Shown here: positions 50,241 through 59,296 of the stretch, in pieces | Layout of the letters: every line of letters starts with the position of its first letter | How positions within the stretch are numbered: the stretch's first letter is position 1 | Source: an uncultured Christensenella sp. | GTDB taxonomy: Bacteria; Bacillota; Clostridia; Christensenellales; Pumilibacteraceae | Reading direction: 5' to 3' | Length of the DNA: 64,000 nt | Assembly: GCA_910585955.1 (NCBI GenBank) | Contig: CAJUGC010000008.1 | Span: forward strand, 43,327-107,326 | Position numbers and translations under genes: made by a program | The notes under the pieces: generated by a model | Told to the model about the DNA's origin: nothing | The model's input: only the letters and a program-made list of their open reading frames with translations | Database searches by the model: none

Positions 50241-51566
50241 ATGAGAAAACATCGTCTGTTTATTGCGTTGGCAGTATTTTTGATGCTGTCAGTCTTTTGT
50301 TGCGCTTTTGTCGCTTGCGGAAACGGCAACGTCGTCGTTCCGCCGACTACAACGCCGTCGGATAACGATCCCGACGTACCGACCAAGCCGCCCGTATCAG
50401 AACCGGAAATTCCTCCGACAACGGAACCGGTAGTTCCGCCTGTCGATCCGACGCCGCCGGATCCGCCGATCACAGAACCCGAAATTCCGCCCGTATCAGA
50501 ACCGGAAATTCCTCCGACCGTAGATCCACCGCCCGAGGAACCAAAGGAAGAAGATCCTATACCGTCGCAAAAAACTCTTTTGGAAAGTCTTGATAAAACC
50601 TTATGGACGGATGGATTCACGCTTTACCGTTTCAACTCGGACGGCGGCATAGATACTCTCTCGATTAATCCAAACGGCGCAATATCTTTTATATCCGCGG
50701 GATTCAAATGGGAATACAAAGATGATTTGTTATATTTTGTTTCTTCTGAAATTTCGGAACTTGTCGAAATAGCGGTTGAGCCTAAAGAAATAATCAAGTC
50801 TTCTCTTCTTTCGGAGAGCATTTCGCGAAGTGACGGCGTTTTGATAAACGGCTACTTTATAAGCGAACGTAATCTCTATACGCGCGCCTTTATTCTGTTT
50901 GAAAACGGCAAAGCCGCTATCGGAAACGATTATTCGGCGTTTTCCGACGAACTCGCAGAAACACCCGTAACTGCGGAAACCGAAACAGTTTATATTTATC
51001 CGTCGGATATTCATAAAGTAGTCATATCGTTCAACGACGGCGAGTTCGACAACATAACATTACATAACTATTTGGGAGACAATTATATCAGATCTCACGA
51101 ATTGACGTTACCGCAAATACAGGACGAAAACTTTATAGGATGGCGGTACGGCGACATAACATACGATTCTGTTTGCAATATTTTATTTGATTTGTCCGAT
51201 AACGAAAATATCGAACTTATCGCAACATATAAACAAATAGAAGAACCGGCTCCACCCGAAATCATTGACCAGATAGTCGGAACATACGAATATAAAACTA
51301 AGGCGGGAGAAATTACACACACCGTAATTTTCGATAAAAACAACAACATGATCATTTATGAAGTCGGCAAGGAAGAACCCATCGGATCGTACAAATGGTC
51401 AAAGTCCATATCAGATAAAAATGTGTATCTTGTCGAAAATAATCTGGGAACTTTGTTATTCTCAAACGAGGGGATAAACGTAAACTGCAGAGAAATCAAG
51501 AAGCTGATTTTGGGTAAAACAATAGGAAGTTGCATACTCACCGCAAAAACACGCGAAGCGGAATAA
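50241..51566 (+). CDS. Predicted lipoprotein with proline-rich stalk
   Basis: 441 residues. A signal peptide with a lipobox ending at C26 (AFVACGNG) predicts membrane anchoring. Residues about 32-100 are a Pro/Glu/Thr stalk (PEIPPVSEPEIPPT-like) partly built from a 32-bp DNA repeat. A globular region (about 110-250) of unknown function follows. Residues about 255-335 resemble a Listeria-Bacteroides (InlB B) repeat-like domain: hydrophobic strands, F-I-G-W-R-Y, then ELIATYK. The last part (IVGTYEYKTKAGEIT) looks like a small beta-domain. AAGGAG supports the ATG at 50241 over a TTG one codon earlier. Function unknown; surface exposure is inferred. Confidence 0.7.
   Translation: MRKHRLFIALAVFLMLSVFCCAFVACGNGNVVVPPTTTPSDNDPDVPTKPPVSEPEIPPTTEPVVPPVDPTPPDPPITEPEIPPVSEPEIPPTVDPPPEEPKEEDPIPSQKTLLESLDKTLWTDGFTLYRFNSDGGIDTLSINPNGAISFISAGFKWEYKDDLLYFVSSEISELVEIAVEPKEIIKSSLLSESISRSDGVLINGYFISERNLYTRAFILFENGKAAIGNDYSAFSDELAETPVTAETETVYIYPSDIHKVVISFNDGEFDNITLHNYLGDNYIRSHELTLPQIQDENFIGWRYGDITYDSVCNILFDLSDNENIELIATYKQIEEPAPPEIIDQIVGTYEYKTKAGEITHTVIFDKNNNMIIYEVGKEEPIGSYKWSKSISDKNVYLVENNLGTLLFSNEGINVNCREIKKLILGKTIGSCILTAKTREAE
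50388..50518 (+). repeat. Two copies of a 32-bp direct repeat in the lipoprotein stalk
   Basis: Identical 32-bp copies at 50388-50419 and 50487-50518, 99 bp apart (in frame), each encoding P-P-V-S-E-P-E-I-P-P-T. Confidence 0.9.
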
Positions 51567-51578
51567 AAATTGCATATT

Positions 51579-51607
51579 AAAAGCGCCGCATTAAACGCGA
51601 CGCTTTT
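51579..51607. terminator. Bidirectional terminator between the lipoprotein and rpmB
   Basis: AAAAGCG (51579-51585) pairs with CGCTTTT (51601-51607), with an inner CGC/GCG. T runs follow on each strand, so it can end both convergent transcripts. Confidence 0.75.
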
Positions 51608-51629
51608 GTAATCGTATCATTAAGAAAAC

Positions 51630-51824
51630 TTACGCATTCTTCTGAGAACGTAAGCATTTAGTGCAAACATACTGCTTGGACGCCACACCGTCGATCTCGA
51701 CTTTTACCTTGTGCACGTTTACTCCGAAAGTACGTCTTGTCCGTCTATTGGAATGGCTGACATTGTTGCCACCGCAAGCTCTGTCGCTGCCGCCTTTACC
51801 GCATATAACGCAAACTCTGCTCAT
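51630..51824 (-). CDS. rpmB: 50S ribosomal protein L28
   Basis: 64 residues, the only minus-strand gene in the window. MSRVCVICGKG, NNVSHSNRRTRRTF and VCTKCLRS are diagnostic. It has two C-x2-C pairs (VCVIC and VCTKC), the zinc-binding (C+) form. The ATG at 51822-51824 is preceded on the minus strand by GGAGGT at a normal distance; an upstream in-frame ATG is too long for the family. Divergent from yloU, the normal Firmicutes arrangement. Confidence 0.97.
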   Translation of the reverse strand: MSRVCVICGKGGSDRACGGNNVSHSNRRTRRTFGVNVHKVKVEIDGVASKQYVCTKCLRSQKNA

Positions 51825-51859
51825 TCTTAACACCTCCAAAGGATTGCTTAACCTAAGAC

Positions 51860-51888
51860 ACTATACCATAAATCGATGAGAAAATCAA
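51860..51888 (-). promoter_or_regulatory. Sigma-A promoter for rpmB
   Basis: On the minus strand TTGATT (51888-51883), 17-bp spacer, TATAGT (51865-51860). Confidence 0.75.
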
Positions 51889-51948
51889 GCAAAATCACGC
51901 GTTTAAGAGCTTTTTTTAAGTTTTTTTTGAAAACCTTTCTCAAATCTC

Positions 51949-51977
51949 TTGCATAATCGCGTGCAATAGGTTAAAAT
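51949..51977 (+). promoter_or_regulatory. Sigma-A promoter for yloU-fakA
   Basis: TTGCAT (51949-51954), 17-bp spacer, TAAAAT (51972-51977). A 10-bp palindrome, GGTATATACC (51979-51988), lies just downstream. Confidence 0.65.
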
Positions 51978-52012
51978 AGGTATATACCAAACATATATTA
52001 TAAGGAGTATCA

Positions 52013-52363
52013 ATGAGTGTCAACACCGCTAATGCGTACGGCAGAATAACGATAACCGAAGAGGCTATTGCGCAGGTGGCGGGTTACACGGCTCTTGAAT
52101 GTTATGGTATCGTCAACTTAATCTCAAAGAGATTTTCCGATAACATTGCCGATCTTTTAAAGAAACAGCGTATCTCGAAAGGCGTTCGCGTAATGACGAA
52201 CGGCGACAGGATATTTATCGATTTATATGTTATAATTAAATACGGAGTGTCTATCGACGCAGTAGCTACATCTTTGAAAAAAGCTGTCAAATATGATGTT
52301 GAAAATTTTACCGGCATGGTGGTAGACACTATAAATGTTAATGTAATGGGTGTGAAAGTCTAA
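52013..52363 (+). CDS. yloU: Asp23/Gls24-family protein (YloU type)
   Basis: 116 residues: ITITEEAIAQVAGYTALECYGIVN (in parts), VRVMTNGDRIFIDLYVIIKYG and VDTINVNVMGVKV. Same family as the 41374 protein but adjacent to fakA, as in Bacillus yloU-yloV. In that context it is thought to be linked to fatty-acid or membrane metabolism; the biochemical function is not known. SD AAGGAG. Confidence 0.92.
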   Translation: MSVNTANAYGRITITEEAIAQVAGYTALECYGIVNLISKRFSDNIADLLKKQRISKGVRVMTNGDRIFIDLYVIIKYGVSIDAVATSLKKAVKYDVENFTGMVVDTINVNVMGVKV

Positions 52364-52404
52364 CCGACCATCATTCTTAAGCAAAATGCATACCGGAGGT
52401 TAAT

Positions 52405-54039
52405 ATGCAAAAGTCTATAAACGGAGCTACTTTCCGTAAAATGATTTTAAACGGCGCAAAGCTGTTGGATATAAATAAACAACACGTAGATTCTTTGAAC
52501 GTCTTTCCCGTTCCCGACGGGGATACAGGTACAAATATGTCGCTTACGATGCTTTCGGCGGCAAAAGAAGTAAGTAATTGTCCAAGCAATAATATAGACG
52601 CGCTATGCAATGCTCTCTCTAAAGGCGCGTTGCGAGGAGCAAGAGGTAACAGCGGCGTAATCTTAAGTCAGATATTAAAGGGAATGTCCACCGTTCTTTC
52701 CCAATCGGCGGAGATAACGGCGAAAAGTCTTGCAAAAGCAATGTCGGCAGGTACCGAAATTGCGTACAAAGCCGTAACTAAACCCAAAGAGGGAACTATA
52801 CTAACAGTTGTTCGCATAATGAGCGAACACGCAATGAAGATCACAAAAAAGAGCATGGAAGTCGTAGACTTTCTGCAAAGCGTCATAGACGCAGGCGAAG
52901 AGGCGCTTAAACTCACGCCGGAATTACTGCCCGTACTGAAAAAGGCAGGCGTTGTCGATGCCGGCGGAAGAGGCTTGCTTATCATATTCCAGGGCTTCCA
53001 ACATCTCTTGGCGGGAAAGGAAGACGCAAATATCGCTTTCGACGACTCAATTCAGGTAAACAATCAATATGACGAGCAGGCTCATTTCGACTATAACGAT
53101 CTTGCGGAAATAGAGTTCGCTTATTGCAACGAATTATTTATCATCAATCTGCACAAAAAGACGACGGAAGCCGATATAGACAGACTGCGCGAAAATCTCA
53201 TGACGATAGGTGATTGCGTTTTGGTAATCGGCGATTTGAACATGGTCAAAGTTCACGTCCACTCCAACGAACCGGGCACAGTCCTTGCATATTGCCTCGA
53301 ACTCGGCGAAATCGATCGTATAAAGATCGAGAATATGCTGGAACAAAACCGTGCGCTTATAGGACAAAAGAAAGAAGAGCTTAAGCCTTACGGATTGGTT
53401 TCGGTATGCGCCGGCGAAGGTCTTACAAGCATATTCAAAGACTTACTCGTCGACAAAATCATCGAGGGAGGGCAGACCATGAATCCCAGTGCGGAGGACA
53501 TCGCCAAAGCTTGCGATTCGATTGCAGCCAAAGATGTCTTTGTGCTTCCCAACAATAAAAATATAATTCTTGCCGCCGAACAAGCCAAAGCTCTAAGCAA
53601 GCGCACGATTCATATAATACCGACAAAAAATATACCGCAGGGACTTTCTGCCGTTCTTGCATTCAATCCCGACGATACTGTAGAAAACAACGAAACAAAT
53701 ATGAACGAGGCAATCTCCACTATTAAAGCAGGTCTCGTAACTTATGCAGTAAGAAGCACGCAGATCGACAACTTCAAGCTCAAAGAAGGCGATATTATCG
53801 GAATAGACTCGAAGTCCATTGTCGCAAAGGGCGAAAAAGTCGAAAAGGTCACAAAAGACCTCGTAGAAAAGATGATGGACAGCGACGTAAGCAATATCAC
53901 ACTTTATTTCGGTGATTCCGTGACCGAAGAAGAAGCGAATGCCATTGCTCAAGATTTGACAGATAAGTATAAAAAGTGCGATGTGGACATTCATTTCGGC
54001 GGTCAGCCGCTTTACTATTATATAGTGTCTCTCGAATAG
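52405..54039 (+). CDS. fakA: DhaL-domain fatty-acid kinase subunit FakA (YloV)
   Basis: 544 residues. Together with a FakB lipid-binding partner (DegV family, not in window) it phosphorylates exogenous fatty acids. N-terminal DhaL ATP-binding domain: VFPVPDGDTGTNM (D38, D40), GARGNSGVILSQILKG, GTILTVVRIM, DAGGRGLL. The middle and C-terminal parts match the FakA-specific domain (VHVHSNEPGTVLAYCLELG, PNNKNIILAAEQA). A strong terminator follows. Confidence 0.94.
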   Translation: MQKSINGATFRKMILNGAKLLDINKQHVDSLNVFPVPDGDTGTNMSLTMLSAAKEVSNCPSNNIDALCNALSKGALRGARGNSGVILSQILKGMSTVLSQSAEITAKSLAKAMSAGTEIAYKAVTKPKEGTILTVVRIMSEHAMKITKKSMEVVDFLQSVIDAGEEALKLTPELLPVLKKAGVVDAGGRGLLIIFQGFQHLLAGKEDANIAFDDSIQVNNQYDEQAHFDYNDLAEIEFAYCNELFIINLHKKTTEADIDRLRENLMTIGDCVLVIGDLNMVKVHVHSNEPGTVLAYCLELGEIDRIKIENMLEQNRALIGQKKEELKPYGLVSVCAGEGLTSIFKDLLVDKIIEGGQTMNPSAEDIAKACDSIAAKDVFVLPNNKNIILAAEQAKALSKRTIHIIPTKNIPQGLSAVLAFNPDDTVENNETNMNEAISTIKAGLVTYAVRSTQIDNFKLKEGDIIGIDSKSIVAKGEKVEKVTKDLVEKMMDSDVSNITLYFGDSVTEEEANAIAQDLTDKYKKCDVDIHFGGQPLYYYIVSLE

Positions 54040-54050
54040 CGAATTCCGAT

Positions 54051-54080
54051 AGAGGGCAGGAAACTGCCCTCTGTTTTTTT
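54051..54080 (+). terminator. Strong intrinsic terminator after fakA
   Basis: AGAGGGCAG (54051-54059), GAAA tetraloop, CTGCCCTCT (54064-54072), then seven Ts. Confidence 0.93.
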
Positions 54081-54095
54081 ATAAGGAAACTATAA

Positions 54096-56090
54096 ATGAA
54101 GCTTGACGAAATAAAGGGGCTTGGATCTAAAAGAATACAATGTTTAAAAGAAAACGGCATAGCAAGCGTAGACGATTTGCTTACCGTTTTTCCGTATGAT
54201 TACGTCGATCTCATAAACTTGTCTCCGCCGAGCGCTTGTGTCGATAAGGGGAACGTAGCTGTTTTGGGAACGGTTATTAAAGCGCCCAAAATAAAATATT
54301 TACGCAAAGGATTGTTTCTTGCAACGGTTGTGTTCAAAGACGAAAGCGGCGAGGAATTTGAATGCGGATGGTTTAACCGCAAGTATCTTAAAAATACTTT
54401 ACCCTTCGGAAAGCGTAGCTATGTTTACGGCAAAGTCGAGCGTTTCGGTAAAAAACTAAGTTTGAATAACCCTACGCTAATTACCGCAACAGAGAATATG
54501 CCGCCTATATTTCCTCTTTACAGACCGATTAAAGGTATACCTTCAAGCGTATTTATAAAAGCGATCGACGCCGTACTCGACAATGTAAACATCAACAGTT
54601 ATCTTGACGATTCAATTAAGGAAACCTACGGTCTTATGGAGCTGAATAAAGCGTTTCGCTATGTCCACAGACCACCCGACAGAAAGCTTCTCGATAAGGC
54701 AAAAAGCAGTATAACAATAGAAAATTTAAGTTGCAATATTGCTTTATATTCTATTCTGAAACGGCATGGAAACAAGAGCCATGTATATAAGAATAATTTC
54801 GATAAATTAAATGAATTTACGGACAGTCTTCCGTTTAAACTATCTGGCGATCAATCTAAAGCCATAAAAGAAATACTCGAAGATCTAAATTCCCCGAAAA
54901 AGATGAACAGGTTATTGCAAGGCGACGTGGGGTGCGGAAAGACAGTGGTAGCGCTTACCGCTATGCTGTACACGGCAATGAGCGGATTGCAAAGCGCGCT
55001 CATGTGTCCGACCGAAATTCTTGCAAAGCAGCATTTCAACAACGCCTGCAAGCTTTTCGAGCCATACGGAATTTCGCCTACGTTTCTAAGTTCGTCAATT
55101 TCCTCTGCCGCTCGTCGAGAAATACTTTCCGCAATCAAAAGCGGCGAAGCAAAAGTTGTCATCGGAACTCATGCAATCATACAGGACGACGTGAATTTCA
55201 ACAATCTTTCACTTATAATCACGGACGAACAGCAGCGTTTCGGAGTAAAGCAACGAGGGATTTTGGAAAACAAAGCGCAAAATGCGGACTATCTCGTAAT
55301 GACGGCAACACCGATACCGAGAACGCTTGCGCTCGCTCTGTACGGAGATCTCGACGAGAGCCAAATTCATACTTTGCCCAAACAAAAAGCCGCTACATAT
55401 ACGCGTTTCGTTCCGCAAAAAAAAGTGAACGATATGCTCAAATATGTGCTCGACAAAGCAAGAGCGGGAGAACAAACTTATATAGTTTGCCCGCGAATTG
55501 ATGACGAAGAACTAATATCCGTTAAAAATCTTTATGAAAAATTATACAATTCTGCCTTAAAGCCCTATATAGGTATGTTGCATGGTCAGATGTCCGACGA
55601 GGAAAAAACAAATGTAATGTCTGACTTTTCCTTCGGAAAAATATGTGTACTTATTACAACTTCGATCATCGAAGTCGGAATAGATGTGCCGAATGCCACA
55701 AGCATAATAATATTTAATGCCGAAAGATACGGTCTTAGTCAGCTTCATCAAATGCGTGGCAGAGTGGGGCGGGGAACTACCGACAGCTACTGTTTTCTGT
55801 TATCGGACGTAAACGACTCGGATAAAGCCAAAGAGAGAATCGATTACTTTATTTCCTGTAACGACGGTTTTGCCCTTGCGGAATACGACTTTAAATTACG
55901 CGGAGCAGGCGATTTCCTCGGAACAAGACAGCACGGGGACTCGTTTTTTTCCTCGATCGACCGATCCGATATAGACAAAGCCAAGACTATTTCCGCAAAA
56001 CTTTATGAAAGCGAAAAGTTTAAAACTCAAATTCTTTCCAACACCCACGGAGGGCAAATACTGTTTATAGAAAACTTGACGCTTAACTGA
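54096..56090 (+). CDS. recG: ATP-dependent DNA helicase RecG
   Basis: 664 residues. Remodels stalled forks and branched DNA. N-terminal wedge/OB region, then helicase lobes: Walker A QGDVGCGKTVVA near residue 275, motif II ITDEQQRFGVKQRG, MTATPIPRTLAL, HGQMSDEEK, ATSIIEVGIDVPNATSIII (as TTSIIEVGIDVPN) and MRGRVGRG. Motif II reads D-E-Q-Q instead of the usual D-E-Q-H. It starts 16 nt after the fakA terminator with SD AAGGA and no clear promoter, so it may depend on read-through. Confidence 0.95.
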   Translation: MKLDEIKGLGSKRIQCLKENGIASVDDLLTVFPYDYVDLINLSPPSACVDKGNVAVLGTVIKAPKIKYLRKGLFLATVVFKDESGEEFECGWFNRKYLKNTLPFGKRSYVYGKVERFGKKLSLNNPTLITATENMPPIFPLYRPIKGIPSSVFIKAIDAVLDNVNINSYLDDSIKETYGLMELNKAFRYVHRPPDRKLLDKAKSSITIENLSCNIALYSILKRHGNKSHVYKNNFDKLNEFTDSLPFKLSGDQSKAIKEILEDLNSPKKMNRLLQGDVGCGKTVVALTAMLYTAMSGLQSALMCPTEILAKQHFNNACKLFEPYGISPTFLSSSISSAARREILSAIKSGEAKVVIGTHAIIQDDVNFNNLSLIITDEQQRFGVKQRGILENKAQNADYLVMTATPIPRTLALALYGDLDESQIHTLPKQKAATYTRFVPQKKVNDMLKYVLDKARAGEQTYIVCPRIDDEELISVKNLYEKLYNSALKPYIGMLHGQMSDEEKTNVMSDFSFGKICVLITTSIIEVGIDVPNATSIIIFNAERYGLSQLHQMRGRVGRGTTDSYCFLLSDVNDSDKAKERIDYFISCNDGFALAEYDFKLRGAGDFLGTRQHGDSFFSSIDRSDIDKAKTISAKLYESEKFKTQILSNTHGGQILFIENLTLN

Positions 56091-56099
56091 ATTATTTGC

Positions 56100-56128
56100 T
56101 TGACATCTTTGTTTATTTTTTATATAAT
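56100..56128 (+). promoter_or_regulatory. Consensus sigma-A promoter for the his operon
   Basis: Perfect TTGACA (56100-56105), 17-bp spacer, perfect TATAAT (56123-56128). Confidence 0.9.
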
Positions 56129-56145
56129 TATAATAACACTTTATT

Positions 56146-56163
56146 GCTTTAAAGTATTAAAGC
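56146..56163 (+). promoter_or_regulatory. Inverted repeat in the his operon leader
   Basis: GCTTTAA-AGTA-TTAAAGC, perfect 7-bp arms, about 10-30 nt after the predicted transcript start. Could be an operator or a small hairpin; no T-box is present. Confidence 0.4.
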
Positions 56164-56183
56164 TACGGAAACGGAGTAATTAA

Positions 56184-57389
56184 ATGATTAAAAAGGTAAA
56201 ACTGCCATACGGATTTCAAGATTTTCTTCCCGACGAATGTTACAATAAAAACCTTCTGGAATTAAAATTGTCCGATTTATATAAAAACTATGGGTATCTC
56301 AAAATCGAGACTCCGACCGTAGAATACTACGACACTTTTCATGACGTTTACAGACCGGAAAAACTCAAAAAAATGTTTAAGTTGACGGACAGCGACGGGA
56401 GTCTTTTAGCGCTTCGCCCAGATATAACTCTGCAAATTTGCCGTATGTCTTCGGGACTTGATTCAAACTACGCCCAAAGACTGTTTTATTGCGAAAACAG
56501 TTTCGAATATTCCGATAGTCATGATACGGCGCGATCACGTGAATTTGCGCAAATAGGAGTGGAACTTCTCGGAAACAGCGGATCCGACGGCGAAGCGGAA
56601 ATAGTATCTCTTGCCATAGAAAGTTTTTTATGCGCCGGTCTCGAACGCTTTACCGTGGAAATCGGAGACAACCGATTCTTCAAAAGCCTCATAGCCGACA
56701 GCGGATTAAACAAAGCGGAAACAGACGAACTCACAGAACTGATAAACAAAAAAGACGCGTTGGGTACGGAGATGTTTCTTCAACGCAAAGAAATTCCCGA
56801 CGAATTATCTTATATTTTGTTGCGACTGCCTTCACTTTTCGGAAAAGAAAACGTATTCTCACAGGCAAAAAGCATGACGTCAAATAACTGCGCAAAGTCG
56901 GCAGTCGATCATATCGAAAAGCTTTATAACACGCTGAAGAAAAAAGGCTATGAAAAATATATCTCTGTCGATCTCGGTATGCTGAACGGACTTGATTATT
57001 ACAGCGGTCTTGTCATAAAGGGTTATAGCGAAAGTCTCGGACTTTGCCTCTTAGACGGCGGCAGATACGATGGTATTTGCCCGTCATTCGGCTTTGAAAG
57101 CGGTGCAGTGGGCTTTGCTATCGGAACTAAGCGTTTGCTCTTTGCGATGGACAAACTCGGCAAATTGAAAAAAACGCCTCCGTTCGATATTGTTTACATT
57201 TCGGACAACAGTAACGAAGCGCTCGAAAAAAACTATTGCGATACCTTGCGTTCCAATGGGAAGATCGTAGTCCGACAATTTATGAAGGACGAGAGCGAGC
57301 TGATTGAATATTGCGCACAATACGATGTCAAAAATTTCTTTGCGATCAAAAACGGCAAAATCGAAATCTTAAGCGGAGAAAAGATATGA
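56184..57389 (+). CDS. hisZ: ATP phosphoribosyltransferase regulatory subunit HisZ
   Basis: 401 residues. HisS paralogue that activates short HisG. Class II synthetase fold: PYGFQDFLPDE, IETPTVEYYDTF, LALRPDITLQICRM, QRLFYCENSFEY, REFAQIGVELLG, then LNGLDYYSGLVIKGY and LDGGRYDGI. It lacks a HisS-type anticodon domain. The gene opens the his operon directly after a consensus promoter and is coupled to hisG by ATGA. Confidence 0.94.
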   Translation: MIKKVKLPYGFQDFLPDECYNKNLLELKLSDLYKNYGYLKIETPTVEYYDTFHDVYRPEKLKKMFKLTDSDGSLLALRPDITLQICRMSSGLDSNYAQRLFYCENSFEYSDSHDTARSREFAQIGVELLGNSGSDGEAEIVSLAIESFLCAGLERFTVEIGDNRFFKSLIADSGLNKAETDELTELINKKDALGTEMFLQRKEIPDELSYILLRLPSLFGKENVFSQAKSMTSNNCAKSAVDHIEKLYNTLKKKGYEKYISVDLGMLNGLDYYSGLVIKGYSESLGLCLLDGGRYDGICPSFGFESGAVGFAIGTKRLLFAMDKLGKLKKTPPFDIVYISDNSNEALEKNYCDTLRSNGKIVVRQFMKDESELIEYCAQYDVKNFFAIKNGKIEILSGEKI

Positions 57390-58021
57390 ATACTTCCATA
57401 ACAATCGCACTTCCAAAGGGAAGACTTGCCGATAAAACAATAGAAATATTGGAAAAATGCGGATTAAATTGCGATTCGCTGAAAAAAGATACGAGAAAAC
57501 TTGTCTTGACAGATGCAAGCGATAAATTCAAATTCATATTCGTAAAACCTATAGATGTGCCTACATACATCGAACGCGGCGCGGCAGACATAGGAATAGC
57601 GGGAAAAGATACCTTACTCGAAGCCGATGCCGATGTTTACGAAGTTGCGAATCTCGGATTCGGAGACTGCAAAATGTGCGTAGCTGGTTTCAAAAAGCGA
57701 ACTTATAATGTTACAAGCGGCAATCTGCGTGTAGCTACGAAATACGAAAATATTGCAAAACATTACTACGAATCAATCGGCGTGAACGTCGATATTATTA
57801 AACTCAACGGATCGGTGGAGCTGGGTCCTATTGTCGGTCTTTCGGACGTGATCGTAGATATAGTGGAAAGCGGAAAAACATTAAAAGCAAACGGGCTTTC
57901 CGTGCTAGAGGAAATATGCGAACTCACGGCAAGACTTATTGTAAACAAAATAAGTCTTAAACTCAAAGCGCAAATAATTTGTCCGCTAATCAAGAAAATA
58001 ACGGAGGTGTTAGACATATGA
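57386..58021 (+). CDS. hisG: ATP phosphoribosyltransferase, short form
   Basis: 211 residues. First histidine step, ATP plus PRPP. ITIALPKGRLADKTIEIL, VKPIDVPTYIERGAADIGIAG (in parts), RVATKYENIAKHYYE and ELGPIVGLSDVIVDIVESG. It lacks the C-terminal regulatory domain of long HisG, agreeing with the neighbouring hisZ. Start 57386 overlaps the hisZ stop; ACGGAGGT for hisD lies in its end. Confidence 0.96.
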   Translation: MNTSITIALPKGRLADKTIEILEKCGLNCDSLKKDTRKLVLTDASDKFKFIFVKPIDVPTYIERGAADIGIAGKDTLLEADADVYEVANLGFGDCKMCVAGFKKRTYNVTSGNLRVATKYENIAKHYYESIGVNVDIIKLNGSVELGPIVGLSDVIVDIVESGKTLKANGLSVLEEICELTARLIVNKISLKLKAQIICPLIKKITEVLDI

Positions 58022-59286
58022 TCAAAACTATTTGCGATAAAAACGATTTTGACAAAGTTTTCAAACGCTCGAGAACAGATTACGAAAATATGCGCGAGGG
58101 CGTAAAAAGGATTATCGAGGCCGTGAAAACAAACGGCGACAAAGCTCTTTTCGAGTACACCGAGAAATTCGATAATTTGAAGATAACGCCGCAAACAGTG
58201 CTTGTAAGCGAAGCGGAAATAGAAAAGGCATATAAAGATGTCGACGTCAATACGCTCGAAGCATTGCGATCGGCAAAAAACAATATTTACGAATACAATA
58301 AAAGACATATCCGCCATAACAAAATTAATTGCGAAAACGGTATAACAACCGGATATATAGTCAAACCCGTGACGCGAGCAGGTATTTATGTTCCGGGAGG
58401 CAAGGCGGCTTACCCAAGCACCGTTTTGATGTGCGCGATTCCGGCAGCAGTTGCAGGAGTAAAAGAAATCATTATGACGACGCCGGGAGCAAACACCAAT
58501 CCGCTTACCCTTGTCGCGGCGCGTGAATGCGGCGTAAACAAAATTTTCAAAATAGGCGGCGCACAGGCTATAGCCGCAATGGCATACGGCACGAAAAGCG
58601 TGCCGAAAGTCGACGTTATAAGCGGTCCGGGAAACATATACGTCGCTCTTGCAAAACGCGAAGTTTACGGTGAAGTAGGGATCGATATGGTTGCGGGACC
58701 GAGTGAAATTCTGATCGTTGCCGACGAGAGCGCTAACGCCGATTTTATCGCCGCAGATATGCTTTCTCAAGCCGAACACGATGAAATGGCAACGAGTATT
58801 TTAATCACAACAAACAAAGAGCTCGCCGAAAGCGTTAAAAAGCGGCTGTGTGAAAGACTTGATAAACTTTCGCGTAGAAGCATAGCTGAAAAATCTATCG
58901 ATAATTACGGCGCAATCGTAATAGTGGATTCGGTCGACGAAGGAATTGCTCTTGCGAACAAAGTAGCGCCCGAGCACCTCGAACTGTGCGTTAAAGACGC
59001 CGAAAATCACCTGCGCGGCATCGAAAATGCAGGAGCCGTCTTTATCGGCAATTATTCGCCCGAACCGCTCGGAGATTATTACGCCGGTCCAAACCATGTG
59101 CTGCCCACCGGCGGAACGGCACGTTATGCATCATCGCTCGGAGTAGATAACTATATCAAAAAAATAAGCGTCATAAGCTATGACGAAAACGCTTTGCGCA
59201 AAGTGGGAAAGACCATTGAAACGCTGGCAAATGCCGAAGGGCTTACGGCTCATGCAGAAGCAATAGGCGTCAGGATACGCAAATAA
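58018..59286 (+). CDS. hisD: Histidinol dehydrogenase
   Basis: 422 residues. Last two steps to histidine, NAD and zinc dependent. VTRAGIYVPGGKAAYPSTVLM (in parts), GGAQAIAAMAYGT, VISGPGNIYVALAKREVYG, VDMVAGPSEILIVAD-like DMVAGPSEILIVADE, LSQAEHDEMAT, catalytic APEHLELCV, and GPNHVLPTGGTAR. The ATG at 58018 overlaps hisG by 4 nt. hisB follows; hisC is absent. Confidence 0.97.
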   Translation: MIKTICDKNDFDKVFKRSRTDYENMREGVKRIIEAVKTNGDKALFEYTEKFDNLKITPQTVLVSEAEIEKAYKDVDVNTLEALRSAKNNIYEYNKRHIRHNKINCENGITTGYIVKPVTRAGIYVPGGKAAYPSTVLMCAIPAAVAGVKEIIMTTPGANTNPLTLVAARECGVNKIFKIGGAQAIAAMAYGTKSVPKVDVISGPGNIYVALAKREVYGEVGIDMVAGPSEILIVADESANADFIAADMLSQAEHDEMATSILITTNKELAESVKKRLCERLDKLSRRSIAEKSIDNYGAIVIVDSVDEGIALANKVAPEHLELCVKDAENHLRGIENAGAVFIGNYSPEPLGDYYAGPNHVLPTGGTARYASSLGVDNYIKKISVISYDENALRKVGKTIETLANAEGLTAHAEAIGVRIRK

Positions 59287-59296
59287 GGAGTTTGAA

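Noticed and set aside
56129..56183. T-box or histidine attenuator upstream of hisZ
   Set aside because: The leader is only about 50 nt, with no specifier/antiterminator elements and no run of His codons.
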